A stretch of DNA of 64,000 nt from Pseudaeromonas paramecii. Lineage in GTDB: Bacteria > Pseudomonadota > Gammaproteobacteria > Enterobacterales > Aeromonadaceae. Below are positions 1-8,622 of this stretch, one piece after another (positions within the stretch are counted from its first letter, which is position 1; each line of letters starts with the position of its first letter). Made by a program: the position numbers and the translations under genes. The stretch is taken from the NCBI RefSeq assembly GCF_039540575.1, contig NZ_BAABFC010000012.1, forward strand, positions 1 to 64,000, written 5' to 3'. Under the pieces are notes generated by a model, which worked only from the letters and a program-made list of their open reading frames with translations, ran no database searches and was not told the origin of the DNA.

Positions 1-72
1 ATTGGTTTGGTTGGCGCCTCCAATTCTCCGGGAATGCCCCGAGTGAACAACCTACAGAGAGATCACAGCTAG
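1..72 (+). CDS. possible 3' end of a gene entering from outside the window
   Basis: A frame is open from the first base and runs 23 codons to a TAG at 70-72. That TAG shares the tetranucleotide CTAG with the stop of the convergent tgpA gene. Two certain convergent gene pairs elsewhere in the window (26175-26178 and 53706-53709) share CTAG in the same way, which is the only argument that this frame is real. The 23 residues are not recognisable, and a stretch this short may be open by chance. Confidence 0.25.
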   Translation: MGLVGASNSPGMPRVNNLQRDHS

Positions 73-2000
73 AGCCGTCGCACCAGCCGACGAAGCCGGG
101 CCAGGGTGCCCGGCTTCGTCGTCTTGGCGTAGCGCAACTGCCCCAGCAGCTCGGCGATCTCGGTCATGACCTCGGCCTCGGGCCGGGCGATCTGGGTAAG
201 ACGCTGGGCATAGGCCTGTGGCGTCTCGCCGGGTGTCGGTCCCACGCCACGGCGGGTCAAGGTGCGGCAGGCGCGCCGGTAGAGGCGCACCGCTAGGGCC
301 TCGGGCACCGGCCGACGTCCCCACCAGAGCCCCAGGCTCACCAGTGCCGCCAACAGCACGCCACCGCCCAGCAGCCAGGCGGCCCGCGCCCAGAGCGCCT
401 CGCTGCCCAGCCAGCTCAATAACCGCTGCTGCCGGCTCCCATCGTAGTTCACCACCCAGAGGGTCCAGCGGTAGTCCAGTTCGGCCAGCCAGAGGCGCAG
501 CTCGTTGAGCAGCGGCACCTGGCGGTAGCGCTGCAGGCTGAAGGGGTCTGCGGCGAGAAACTCGTCCGCCCCTACCAGCTGCTCCAGCCCCTGCTCCACC
601 CGCTCCGGTGCCACCATGGCGGTGGGGTCCAGCCGATGCCAACGCCCATCCCACCAGGCCTCCACCCAGGCGTGGGCATCGAACTGATACAGGCTGAGGT
701 ATCCGGCCTCAGGCCGATATTCCCCCCCCAGGTAGCCGGTCACCAGGCGCGCAGGTATGCCGGCGGCGCGCAGCAGGAAGGCCAGCGCACTGGCGTAATG
801 GGCGCAGAAGCCCCGCCGGCTGTCGAACAGGAAGGCGTCCACCTGATCGCCGCTCAACGGGGGCGGGCTCAGGGTATAGGCGAAAGGCGCTTGGCGAAAA
901 TAGGCCATGGCCACCTGTACCAAGCCGCCGTCATCAACCGCCTGGCGGCGCCAGGATGCGACCAGGGCCCGGCTGCGGGGATTGCCGGGGGGCAGGGCCA
1001 GGTTGAGGCGGCGATCGGCGTCGCCCAGCGATGGGGGCGGCAGGCTGGCGCCAGAAAACCGGATCTGGCGGGGTTGGGTCACCGGCTGTTGCAGGGCCCA
1101 GCCGCCCCAGGGGCTCAGGCGCAGATCCGGGGCCTGACTGGTGGCGGGCCAGAGCACCGGCAGCTGCTGGTTGATGCCCGGCTCCAGCAGGAGATCGTAA
1201 CCCGACCCCTGGGCCGGCGGCCGAGGGGTATCGGGCAGCCGTGCCAGCTGGGCCTGCCAGTTTTTGTGTTCGGCTCGTCGCTGCCAGGCCTGGCCATCAA
1301 AGATCTCGTGCACCCAGACCCGCCAGTAGCGCTGGGCGGGGGGCGGGCCATCGAAGTGCACCCGCAGCACCAGACGGCTGTCCCGGGTGAGCTGGCTGAA
1401 GGCCCCCGGTGCCACCGACTCCGACAGCCCGGTACTGGCCACCCGGGGATCCGGCATCTTCCACAAGGGCCCCAGCCGCGGCAGCAGCACAAACAGCAAG
1501 AGCATCAGGGGCAGGCTCTGCAGCAGCAACAACAGGGCCAGGCGGCCCTGCTGCTGCCAGGGTGCGACGCGATAGAGGCTGAGCAGGGCGCCCAGCCCCA
1601 GCAGGCACAACAGCAGCAGGTAGCCGCCCATCAAAGGGCCCGTGTGATAGAGCAGGGTTAGCCCGCCCATGAAGAAGAGCGCCAGGGCATGAAAGCCCAG
1701 ATCCCGGCGATGACGAAACTCCAGAAACTTGAAGGCACAACCCAGCACCAGCAGGCCCAGCAGGGCTCCCAGCAGCCCCTGTCCCCGGGCCTGCAGCGCC
1801 AAGGGCAGGGCACAGACCAGGGCCAGCAGGCCCGGCCAGGGACTGGGCAGGGGCTTTAGGCGATCCAGCGCCATCAGCAGCCGGGCCAGGATGGCGGCAC
1901 CGGCGGGCAGCAGCAGCCAGAGGCTCAGCTTATCCAGCAGGGGCAGCAGGCCCAGCAGGTAGGCGGCGGCGAGCCAAGGCAGGGCCGGATGCCGGTTCAT
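69..2000 (-). CDS. tgpA: membrane-bound transglutaminase-like protein TgpA (DUF3488/DUF4129)
   Basis: This is a 643-residue inner-membrane protein of the TgpA family, whose Pseudomonas member is essential and has a periplasmic transglutaminase-like domain. The first ~180 residues form several Leu-rich membrane segments (DUF3488). The papain-like core follows, with a catalytic Cys in GFCAHYA (about residue 399), His in DAHAWVE (about 441) and Asp in RLDPTA (about 456). Another membrane segment near 545-565 precedes a C-terminal DUF4129-like tail. It is the last gene of the moxR operon and its start overlaps the DUF58 stop by 4 bases (ATGA), so translation is probably coupled. The fold and triad are seen directly; the substrate is unknown. 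Confidence 0.9.
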   Translation of the reverse strand: MNRHPALPWLAAAYLLGLLPLLDKLSLWLLLPAGAAILARLLMALDRLKPLPSPWPGLLALVCALPLALQARGQGLLGALLGLLVLGCAFKFLEFRHRRDLGFHALALFFMGGLTLLYHTGPLMGGYLLLLCLLGLGALLSLYRVAPWQQQGRLALLLLLQSLPLMLLLFVLLPRLGPLWKMPDPRVASTGLSESVAPGAFSQLTRDSRLVLRVHFDGPPPAQRYWRVWVHEIFDGQAWQRRAEHKNWQAQLARLPDTPRPPAQGSGYDLLLEPGINQQLPVLWPATSQAPDLRLSPWGGWALQQPVTQPRQIRFSGASLPPPSLGDADRRLNLALPPGNPRSRALVASWRRQAVDDGGLVQVAMAYFRQAPFAYTLSPPPLSGDQVDAFLFDSRRGFCAHYASALAFLLRAAGIPARLVTGYLGGEYRPEAGYLSLYQFDAHAWVEAWWDGRWHRLDPTAMVAPERVEQGLEQLVGADEFLAADPFSLQRYRQVPLLNELRLWLAELDYRWTLWVVNYDGSRQQRLLSWLGSEALWARAAWLLGGGVLLAALVSLGLWWGRRPVPEALAVRLYRRACRTLTRRGVGPTPGETPQAYAQRLTQIARPEAEVMTEIAELLGQLRYAKTTKPGTLARLRRLVRRL

Positions 2001-2944
2001 GGTCTGAGCCCGAAGCGGGCCAGGGCACTCAAGGCCTGGCGGGTCTGCTCAGGGCCCGAGTCCGGCGGCAACTGCCAGTTGGCCAGCTTCAGGCCGAAGG
2101 GGTGCTGGCGTTGGCTCAGCTGCAGCACCTGATGACACAGTTGGCCCAGGCGCAGTTCCAGATCCGTGCCGGGTGTCTGAGCCAGATCCAGCCATTGGGC
2201 CGGCCCCTGTGGGGCATCAAACACCTTGGTCAGCTTGCCGCGCCCCTGGGCCAGCTGGCGCCAGGCCAGACGGGAGAGGGGCTCGCCGGGGCGATAGGGC
2301 CGCAGCTCCGCCAGCTCCTCGGGCGGAGCATGGAGAGCCTGCTGAGCGTGCTGTCCCTGGCCAGCCAGACCGGTCAGCGGCAGGGCACAGGGCACGGGGC
2401 GGGGGGCCACCAGGGTCTGCTGCGCCAGATCGAGGTGGGTCCAGCAACGCAGCAGCCCCAGAGGGTAATGACTCTGCAGGGTGATGCGGCCGGGCGTAAA
2501 GGGGCCGCGGCGACTGGGGGTGAACAGCAGGGTCAGCCGCCCGCTGTGGGCCAGCCGCGCTAGCTGGCTGCCCAGCGCCTGGGGATGGTCGAGCCGCAGG
2601 CTCTGCACCGGATGGGGGGCAGTCACTCTCAGGCTCACCGGCAGGGGGCTGTCCACCTGGCCCAGGGCCAGGGGCTCGGTGCTGACCGTCAGCCCCGCCA
2701 GGTTGAAGTAGGCGTGCCAGATGCTGGTGACAAACAGGCTCAGCAGCAGCAGGGTCAGGGCCAGGATCAGGTTGTTCTGGTAGTTGGTGCCCAGCACAAA
2801 CAGCGCCAGGCACAACAGCAGGTAGCCCAGGCCGAAGTGGCTGGGCAGGATGAAGAGGTTGCCCCTGTGCAGGCGGATCTCGGGTGCTGGCGGGATGCGG
2901 CGTGCCAGCCAGCGCTGTCGCCAGGCGGCGATCCACTGCCTCAT
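1997..2944 (-). CDS. DUF58 domain-containing protein
   Basis: This 315-residue protein has two adjacent hydrophobic segments near residues 30-75 and a C-terminal DUF58 domain. The family hallmark RPYRPGEPLSRLAWR lies at about residues 217-231, followed by a KLTKVFD stretch. DUF58 proteins resemble von Willebrand A folds and are almost always encoded beside MoxR ATPases and transglutaminases, as here. It overlaps the neighbours on both sides by 4 bases (2941-2944 and 1997-2000), which makes a tightly coupled three-gene unit. The likely role is partner or substrate of the MoxR ATPase in an envelope-related assembly. This role comes from gene context, not direct evidence. Confidence 0.88.
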   Translation of the reverse strand: MRQWIAAWRQRWLARRIPPAPEIRLHRGNLFILPSHFGLGYLLLCLALFVLGTNYQNNLILALTLLLLSLFVTSIWHAYFNLAGLTVSTEPLALGQVDSPLPVSLRVTAPHPVQSLRLDHPQALGSQLARLAHSGRLTLLFTPSRRGPFTPGRITLQSHYPLGLLRCWTHLDLAQQTLVAPRPVPCALPLTGLAGQGQHAQQALHAPPEELAELRPYRPGEPLSRLAWRQLAQGRGKLTKVFDAPQGPAQWLDLAQTPGTDLELRLGQLCHQVLQLSQRQHPFGLKLANWQLPPDSGPEQTRQALSALARFGLRP

Positions 2945-3852
2945 TGAACCGGATCCACCCGTTCCAGCAGCCGCTGGCTGAGACTGGCTTCTGCCTGCCG
3001 GCTGTCGCCGTGAGCGCCGCGCAACCTGTGTTCCGCCACGGCGGGGAACACAGCCTGCAGATCATCCGGCAGCAGATAGTCCCGCCCGGCCAGCAGGGCC
3101 CAGGCCCGCCCCGCCGCCAGCAGGCCGCGGCTGGCACGGGGGGAGAGGGCGTGGGGCAGCTGGGGATCGGCGCGGCTGGCCTGCACCAGGGCCAGCAGAT
3201 AATCCAGCGCCGCCGGGCTGGCATGCACCTGGCTGGCCAGGGTTTGCAGCCGGCGCAGCCCCTCGTCATCCAGGCGGGGGGGCAGCTGGCTCTTGGGGGG
3301 CTGCAGCAGCATCTGTCGCTCGGCCTGGGCATCCGGGTAGCCCAGGGTCAGGCACATCAGGAAGCGATCCAGCTGGGATTCGGGCAGGGGGAAGGTGCCG
3401 GTCTGCTCCTGAGGATTCTGGGTGGCGATGACGAAATAGGGATCCGGCAGGGGGCGGGTCACGCCGTCCTGGCTTATCTGTCCCTCGGCCATGGCTTCCA
3501 GCAGGGCACTCTGGGTGCGGGGGCTGCCGCGGTTGATTTCATCCGCCAGCAGCACCTGGGTGAAGAGGGGGCCGGGGTGAAACACGAAGCTTTGTTGCTG
3601 GGGATCGAAGATGGACAGGCCCAATAGGTCGGCCGGCAGCAGATCGGCGGTGAACTGCACCCGGGCGAAACTCAGGCCCAGCACGGAGGCCAGAGCCTGA
3701 CTCAGGGAGGTCTTGCCCATGCCGGGCAGATCCTCGAGCAGCAGGTGGCCCCGGGCCAGCAGGCAGCACAGGGCCAGACGCAGTACCCGGGGTTTACCGA
3801 GGATGACGGTGTCCAGATCCGTCAGGATCTGTTCAAGGGTGGCGTGAGGCAT
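2941..3852 (-). CDS. MoxR-family AAA+ ATPase
   Basis: This is a 303-residue MoxR AAA+ ATPase, thought to act as a chaperone for the neighbouring DUF58 and transglutaminase proteins. Walker A is GMGKT at residues 44-48, Walker B ends in LLADE near 105, and the sensor-1 strand is ATQNP near 145. The ATG at 3852 is chosen because GGAG lies about 8 bases upstream. A TTG at 3882 in the same frame would add ten residues but has no good ribosome binding site. The gene follows the rhodanese gene by 55 bases and probably belongs to the darP-rhodanese-moxR-DUF58-tgpA transcript. Confidence 0.92.
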   Translation of the reverse strand: MPHATLEQILTDLDTVILGKPRVLRLALCCLLARGHLLLEDLPGMGKTSLSQALASVLGLSFARVQFTADLLPADLLGLSIFDPQQQSFVFHPGPLFTQVLLADEINRGSPRTQSALLEAMAEGQISQDGVTRPLPDPYFVIATQNPQEQTGTFPLPESQLDRFLMCLTLGYPDAQAERQMLLQPPKSQLPPRLDDEGLRRLQTLASQVHASPAALDYLLALVQASRADPQLPHALSPRASRGLLAAGRAWALLAGRDYLLPDDLQAVFPAVAEHRLRGAHGDSRQAEASLSQRLLERVDPVQ

Positions 3853-3907
3853 GGGGCGCTCCGGCAGGGGATACAGTCTCAAGTATCGCCCAGGGCGCCC
3901 CGGCTTG

Positions 3908-4240
3908 TCAGGGGGTAATGGGCTGTGCCAACTGCTGGGCGGCCTGTTGCAGGCTACCCAGGTTCTCTACCTGGGAAAACCCGGCGGCCTGCAGGGCCTG
4001 ACGGGCCAGCTCGGCACGGCGGCCGGAGCGGCAGTACAGGGCGATGGGCGTGGCCCGGTCCAGTTGCTGCTGCTCCAGGCGGGCAGCCACCTGCTGATAG
4101 TCGATCTGTTGCGCGCCCGCCACGTGGCCTTGGGCGTATTCCGCCGGGGTGCGGACATCGATCACCAGCGGGCTGGCCAGCAGGGCGCCGGTCCAACCCA
4201 GCAGGGGGAGCAGCAACAGGGTACGCAACAGCCTGGTCAT
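3908..4240 (-). CDS. periplasmic single-domain rhodanese (PspE-like)
   Basis: This 110-residue protein begins with a cleavable-looking signal peptide (hydrophobic residues 4-21, cleavage near ALLAS) followed by one rhodanese domain. The DVRTPAEY strand is at residues 28-35. The active-site loop is C70-R-S-G-R-R, with the catalytic Cys preserved, so it should carry a persulfide and transfer sulfane sulfur in the periplasm. It resembles E. coli PspE in size and layout. It sits 16 bases after darP, so the two are probably co-transcribed. The physiological sulfur acceptor cannot be told from the sequence. Confidence 0.88.
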   Translation of the reverse strand: MTRLLRTLLLLPLLGWTGALLASPLVIDVRTPAEYAQGHVAGAQQIDYQQVAARLEQQQLDRATPIALYCRSGRRAELARQALQAAGFSQVENLGSLQQAAQQLAQPITP

Positions 4241-4256
4241 GGAGACTCCTTACGCG

Positions 4257-4790
4257 TCAGATCTGGTCTTCGAGACCATCCCGCAGGTACTTGAACAGCT
4301 CGCGGAAGGCGCTGGGGGCCTTGCCCTGTTCCTGCTCCTTCTTGGCCTGGCGCACCAGTTGCCGCAGCTTCTGCCGATCCAGCTCGTGGTTCAGGGCCAG
4401 CAGCTCGTTGATGACGTCATCCCCCTCGGCCAGCAGGCGATCCCGCCACTGCTCCAGCTTGTGGTGGCGCAGGTTGGCACCGATGTGGCGGTTGCGGATC
4501 TCATCCATGGCCGCCTCGATGGCGGCAATGTCGCGGTTGCGCATCAGACGGCCGATAAATTGCAGGTGACGGCGCTTGGCTTCCCGCTTGCTTTCCAGCC
4601 GGTGGGCCAGGTCGATGGCATCGGCCAGCTCTTCGTCCAGGGGTACCTTGGCCAGTTCGCTGGGACGCAGGGCCACCAGCTCCTCGCCCAGTTTCTGCAG
4701 GGCGGTGGACTCCCGTTTGAGTTGGTTTTTGCTGACGTAATCCTCGTCGTCCCAGGCATCGTCCTGGGGTTGGTCAAAATCTTGATTCAT
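4257..4790 (-). CDS. darP: ribosome-associated protein DarP (YjgA, DUF615)
   Basis: This 177-residue protein matches the highly charged, helical DarP/YjgA family, which binds late 50S precursors and promotes their maturation. It has an acidic N-terminus, a QLKRESTALQKLGEEL start to the core and a KLRQLVRQAKKEQEQGK basic helix near residue 140. It is divergent from pmbA across a 154-base gap, an arrangement also found in E. coli, which supports the assignment. It heads the minus-strand operon that ends with tgpA. Confidence 0.93.
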   Translation of the reverse strand: MNQDFDQPQDDAWDDEDYVSKNQLKRESTALQKLGEELVALRPSELAKVPLDEELADAIDLAHRLESKREAKRRHLQFIGRLMRNRDIAAIEAAMDEIRNRHIGANLRHHKLEQWRDRLLAEGDDVINELLALNHELDRQKLRQLVRQAKKEQEQGKAPSAFRELFKYLRDGLEDQI

Positions 4791-4944
4791 ATGACACTCA
4801 TGTCGCTAAGTATGGCGGATATATTACCAGCTTCTCCCGCTGATGGGTGGCCTGTGGTAGGCTTGGCGGTTACCAACCGGGGTGGTTCCCCGGCAACCCT
4901 CGCGGCCGGGCGCGTCGCGCCCCACACTGGATACGCAGACTACT

Positions 4945-6288
4945 ATGACCCTTGAGCAACAGATCCGCCAGGAACAGGCACAATTGGAAACTGTGGTGGC
5001 CGATGCGCTGAGCCTGGCCCAATCCCTGGGGGCGGACAGCGCCGAGATCTCCATCAGCAAGCAGACCGGCATCTCGGTGAATACCCGGGGTGGCGAGGTG
5101 GAGAACATCGAATTCAACAAGGATGGCGCCCTGGGCATCGCCGTCTATCGCCAGGGGCGCAAGGGCTCCTCGTCCACCACGGATCTGAGCCCCGCTGCCT
5201 TGCGCCGCTGCGTGGAGGCGGCCCTGGAGATCGCCCGCCACACCGCCTGTGACCCCTTCGCCGGCTTGGCCGACGCCGACTGGATGGCCTGGGAGGCCCC
5301 CCAGGTGGACTTGCTCTATCCCGCCGCGCTGGATCCGGCTCAGGGTATTGCGCTGGCCAGTGCCTGCGAACGCCACGCCCTGGGGCTGGATCCCCGCATC
5401 AAGCATTCCGACGGCGCCAGCTTCAGCAGCCATACCGGCATCAAGGTGTACGGCAACACCCATGGTTTCGTCAAAGGCTATGCCGGTAGCCGCCATAGCC
5501 TCAGCTGCGTGCTGATCGGCGAGCAAAACGGCGAGATGGAGCGGGACTACAGCTACTCCTCCTGCCGGGATCTGCAGGATCTCTGGTCACCGGAGCGCAT
5601 CGCCGAGGAGGCGGTAGAGCGTACCGTCAGCCGCCTGGGCGGGCGCAAGGTGAAGACCTGTCAGGTGCCCGTGCTGTTTGCCCCCGAGGCGGCCACCAGC
5701 CTGTTTGGTCACCTAGTCTCCGCCATCAGCGGCGGCAACCTGTATCGCAAGTCCTCTTTCCTGCTGGATGCCCTGGGCCAGTCCATCTTCCCGGATTGGC
5801 TGAGCGTGTTGGAGCAGGCTCATCTGGCCAAGGGGCTGGCCAGCTCGCCCTTCGATGCCGAAGGGGTGCGGACCTGCGACCGGGCCATCATAGAGCAGGG
5901 CCGGTTGGCCACCTACCTGCTGACCAGCTATTCCGGTCGCAAGCTGGGACTGGCGTCCACCGGCCACGCCGGCGGCATCCATAACTGGCAGGTGCAGGGG
6001 CGTGGCGAGTCACAGGCGCAATTGCTCAAGCAGATGGGCACCGGCCTGCTGGTGACCGAGCTGATGGGGCAGGGGGTGAATATCGTCACCGGGGATTACT
6101 CCCGGGGGGCGGCGGGTTTCTGGGTGGAGAACGGCGAGATAGCCTATCCGGTGCAGGAGATCACCATCGCCGGCAACCTCAAGCAGATGTTTGCCAGCCT
6201 GCTGGCGGTGGGCAACGACGTGGACACCCGCTCCAGCCTGCGCACCGGCTCAGTGCTGGTGGAGAGCATGAAGCTGGCCGGCAGCTAA
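4945..6288 (+). CDS. pmbA: metalloprotease PmbA (TldE)
   Basis: This 447-residue protein is the TldE/PmbA partner of the TldD-TldE protease, which in E. coli processes microcin B17 and degrades CcdA. TldE itself lacks the metal site and forms a heterodimer with TldD. Family features are the early DSAEISISKQTGISV strand (about residues 30-44) and the Gly-rich C-terminal block with VTGDYSRGAAGFWVENG near 375-391. The ATG at 4945 gives the usual family length (E. coli 450) even though its ribosome binding site is weak. An upstream in-frame start at 4882 would add 21 atypical residues. tldD is not in the window. Confidence 0.93.
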   Translation: MTLEQQIRQEQAQLETVVADALSLAQSLGADSAEISISKQTGISVNTRGGEVENIEFNKDGALGIAVYRQGRKGSSSTTDLSPAALRRCVEAALEIARHTACDPFAGLADADWMAWEAPQVDLLYPAALDPAQGIALASACERHALGLDPRIKHSDGASFSSHTGIKVYGNTHGFVKGYAGSRHSLSCVLIGEQNGEMERDYSYSSCRDLQDLWSPERIAEEAVERTVSRLGGRKVKTCQVPVLFAPEAATSLFGHLVSAISGGNLYRKSSFLLDALGQSIFPDWLSVLEQAHLAKGLASSPFDAEGVRTCDRAIIEQGRLATYLLTSYSGRKLGLASTGHAGGIHNWQVQGRGESQAQLLKQMGTGLLVTELMGQGVNIVTGDYSRGAAGFWVENGEIAYPVQEITIAGNLKQMFASLLAVGNDVDTRSSLRTGSVLVESMKLAGS

Positions 6289-6291
6289 GCC

Positions 6292-6663
6292 TCAGAGCAG
6301 GTAGCGGGCCTGCAGTCCTACATAGTGCTCCTGCGCCCGATAGAGATCGGGTTGGATATACAGATGTTCCACCGTGGTGGCACCCAGCAGGGAGCCGGCC
6401 ATATGGGAGCCGGCATCCAGGGCGGAGAAGCGTCCGCCACTGGCCCATTGGGCGCCCTCGCCGAGCACACCGGCCAGCGAGGAAAGGCCAAAGCCCATCC
6501 AGAAGGCGTCTTGTTCGGGGTAGTAGTGATGACTGAGCAGGCTGATGCCGCCGGCCATGGCGGCGCCGCCGGCGAAATGGCTCAACTCGCTGTTGAAGCT
6601 GTCGTTGGCGGACAGGGATAGGGAAAAGAGCAAGGCGACGATACCCAGTTGCCATCGAGACAT
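6292..6663 (-). CDS. small exported protein with conserved SH..G repeats, unknown function
   Basis: This 123-residue protein has an N-terminal signal sequence (hydrophobic residues 4-18, probable cleavage after LSLSA) and no lipobox. The mature part is Gly/Ala-rich, with two similar blocks, ELSHFAGGAAMAGGI and DAGSHMAGSLLGA, separated by a GLSSLAGVLGEGAQW segment. Paired His-Gly membrane-like helices of this type occur in YfiM-like (DUF2279) and VanZ-like envelope proteins, but the match is loose. It is convergent with pmbA (3-base gap) and lies 51 bases downstream of npr, so it could be the last gene of that operon. No function can be assigned. Confidence 0.65.
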   Translation of the reverse strand: MSRWQLGIVALLFSLSLSANDSFNSELSHFAGGAAMAGGISLLSHHYYPEQDAFWMGFGLSSLAGVLGEGAQWASGGRFSALDAGSHMAGSLLGATTVEHLYIQPDLYRAQEHYVGLQARYLL

Positions 6664-6714
6664 GGTTCACCTCCAGATGTGGCGCTATCTGGGAAAGTAT
6701 GAACCACTGCAGCA

Positions 6715-6990
6715 TTATTCGTTTTCGTCGAAGCGATCGGCCACCAGTTGTTCCACCGCGGCCATCAGAGCGGCGGCATCGTCTCCCTCGCAGATCACCC
6801 GTATGGTCTCGCCCTGGGCGGCTTCCAGCATAAGCAGACCCATCACGGAGTCGGCATCCGCCTGACGCTCCCCATTACAGACCGTCACAGTGGCCGCAAA
6901 GCTGGCGGTCAGCTGTACCAGCTTGATGGCGGCCCGGGCATGCAGGCCCAGCTTGTTGACGATGGGCAGGCGCTTCTCAATGCGCGGCAT
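6715..6990 (-). CDS. ptsO: nitrogen-PTS phosphocarrier protein NPr
   Basis: This 91-residue HPr-like protein carries phosphate from EI-Ntr to PtsN (EIIA-Ntr). The phosphorylated residue is H17 in KLGLHARAA, and the regulatory-site region SVMGLLML lies near residues 49-56. It overlaps the 3' end of rapZ by 14 bases and is the distal member of the rpoN-hpf-ptsN-rapZ-npr string, the standard enterobacterial order. This makes NPr rather than carbohydrate HPr the right call. Confidence 0.95.
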   Translation of the reverse strand: MPRIEKRLPIVNKLGLHARAAIKLVQLTASFAATVTVCNGERQADADSVMGLLMLEAAQGETIRVICEGDDAAALMAAVEQLVADRFDENE

Positions 6991-7843
6991 GGGATTTCTC
7001 CAGGCTGTGATGGCGGATCTGCACCGTCTTGCCGGCGGCGGTGAAGCGGGCCGCCAGCTGCTCGACGATGAAGACGGATCTGTGCTGACCGCCGGTGCAA
7101 CCCACCGCCAGGGTCACGTAGCTGCGATTGTTGCGCTCCAGGTGGGGCAGCCAGTTGCTCAGCAGGGTCTCGATCTGCTGTATGTACTGCATCACATCGG
7201 CATGGCTGCGCAGATAGCGGCGTACCGGTTCATCCTTGCCGGTGAGGGGGCGCAGCTCGGCAATCCAGTGGGGATTGGGCAGGAAGCGGGCATCGAAGAC
7301 GAAGTCGGCATCCTTGGCGATGCCGTACTTGAAGCCGAAGGACTCGAACACCAGCACCAGTTCTTTTTCTTTCTTGCCCAGCACCCGCTCGCGGATCTGT
7401 TCGCTGAGATCGTGAATGCTCAGGTGGCTGGTGTCGATGCGCAGATCGGCACTGGTGGACAGGGGCGAGAGCAGGGCTGTCTCATGCTGGATGGCCTGCT
7501 CCAGGGTCAGTTGCTTGCGGGACAGGGGGTGCAGCCGCCGGGTCTCGCTGTAGCGGCGGATGAGAATGGGGTTGTCGGCATCGATGAAGAAGCTGGTGAA
7601 TTCCAGATCCGAGGCCTGACGCAGCAGCCCCAGGATACGTTCCAGATCCTCGCTCTGCTCCGGCAGGTTGCGCACGTCTATGCTGACCGCCATCTCCTCG
7701 AACTTGCCACGCAGCTCGGCCACCAGTTGTGGCAGCAGGGAGACCGGCAGGTTGTCGACACAGTAGTAACCCAGATCCTCCAGTACCCGCAGGGCTATGG
7801 TCTTGCCGGAGCCGGACCGGCCGCTGACGACGATGAGTTTCAT
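6977..7843 (-). CDS. rapZ: RNase adapter protein RapZ
   Basis: This 288-residue protein has a Walker A motif, GRSGSGKT, at residues 8-15 and a GYYCVDNLP block near 25-33. Its conserved C-terminal RNA-binding domain contains GCTGGQHRS near residue 247. In E. coli RapZ binds glucosamine-6-phosphate and delivers the small RNA GlmZ to RNase E, so it sets glmS expression and amino-sugar supply to the cell wall. It lies 7 bases after ptsN and overlaps npr, which fits a single transcript from rpoN onward. The small RNAs GlmY and GlmZ are not in this window. Confidence 0.96.
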   Translation of the reverse strand: MKLIVVSGRSGSGKTIALRVLEDLGYYCVDNLPVSLLPQLVAELRGKFEEMAVSIDVRNLPEQSEDLERILGLLRQASDLEFTSFFIDADNPILIRRYSETRRLHPLSRKQLTLEQAIQHETALLSPLSTSADLRIDTSHLSIHDLSEQIRERVLGKKEKELVLVFESFGFKYGIAKDADFVFDARFLPNPHWIAELRPLTGKDEPVRRYLRSHADVMQYIQQIETLLSNWLPHLERNNRSYVTLAVGCTGGQHRSVFIVEQLAARFTAAGKTVQIRHHSLEKSHAAH

Positions 7844-7850
7844 GGGCTCC

Positions 7851-8297
7851 TCAGGGGGCGGTGATCAGTTGGTAGAGCATTTCATCATTGTCCGCCAGGC
7901 GCAATTGGCGACAGAGGTTTTTGTCACTGAGTTTTTTGGCAATCAGCCCCAGGGTTTGCAGGTGCTGCTTGCACTGGCTCTCGGGTACCAGCAGGGCAAA
8001 CAGTATGTCGACGGGTTGGTTGTCGATGGCATCGAAGGGGATGGGCTGCTCCAGGGTCAGCAGCACACCGGTCACCGGCAGCTCGTCCGGGATACGGCCG
8101 TGGGGGATGGCGATGGCGCCACCAATGCCGGTACTGCCCAGCTTCTCCCGGGCCAGCAGGCATTCGAACAGCTCCTGGCTGTCGATGCCCAGCTGTGCGG
8201 CGGCAAGTTCACTGATGATTTCGATGGCGCGTTTTTTACTGGAGCAGGGAACTGCACTCTTGGTGCAGTTCCCGCTGAGCAGGTCGGAGAGTTGCAT
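7851..8297 (-). CDS. ptsN: PTS EIIA-Ntr regulatory protein PtsN
   Basis: This 148-residue EIIA-Fru/Mtl-type domain has its phosphorylation site at H66 in AIAIPHGRIP. As the terminal acceptor of the nitrogen PTS it has no sugar permease. In its unphosphorylated form it interacts with regulators of potassium transport and the phosphate response in enterics. The gene starts 2 bases after hpf and ends 7 bases before rapZ. Length and motif agree with the family (E. coli 163; this one is slightly shorter at the N-terminus). Confidence 0.95.
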   Translation of the reverse strand: MQLSDLLSGNCTKSAVPCSSKKRAIEIISELAAAQLGIDSQELFECLLAREKLGSTGIGGAIAIPHGRIPDELPVTGVLLTLEQPIPFDAIDNQPVDILFALLVPESQCKQHLQTLGLIAKKLSDKNLCRQLRLADNDEMLYQLITAP

Positions 8298-8299
8298 GG

Positions 8300-8587
8300 T
8301 TATTTGCTGGAGATCTTTTCTTTGTGTTTGATGAGTTGCCGGTCCAGCTTATCGATCAGGGCATCGATGGCGGCGTACATGTCCGCATCCTGGGCATTGG
8401 CAAAGATTTCGCCGCCGTTGACGTTCAACTTGGCTTCGGCGATTTGATTGAGCTTCTCCACGTTCAGGATCACCTGGACGTTATTGATCTGTTCGAAGTG
8501 ACGCTCCAGCTTGGCAAACTTGGTGGTGACAAAATCGCGCAGGGGATCGGTGAGTTCGATGTGATGACCTGAGAGATTAATTTGCAT
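8300..8587 (-). CDS. hpf: ribosome hibernation promoting factor (short HPF)
   Basis: This 95-residue protein is a short-form HPF, the type that works with RMF to form 100S ribosome dimers in stationary phase. It begins MQINLSGHHIELTDPL, typical of the family, ends in a Lys-rich tail (KHKEKISSK), and lacks the C-terminal dimerisation domain of long HPF. The start is supported by TAAGGA seven bases upstream. It sits between rpoN (35-base gap) and ptsN. Confidence 0.95.
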   Translation of the reverse strand: MQINLSGHHIELTDPLRDFVTTKFAKLERHFEQINNVQVILNVEKLNQIAEAKLNVNGGEIFANAQDADMYAAIDALIDKLDRQLIKHKEKISSK

Positions 8588-8622
8588 AACGTCGTCCTTA
8601 AGTAGGGCCCCGTAAGTGTGAC

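Noticed and set aside
636..1661. A 341-codon plus-strand open frame opposite tgpA
   Set aside because: It is Gln/Gly/Ala-rich with no recognisable domain and lies wholly antisense to a certain gene. Long antisense frames are expected in GC-rich coding DNA.
4878..4895. A CCGGGG-CCCCGG hairpin upstream of pmbA
   Set aside because: It is six base pairs only, in a GC-rich gap, and does not cover the start region. Such stems are common by chance here.
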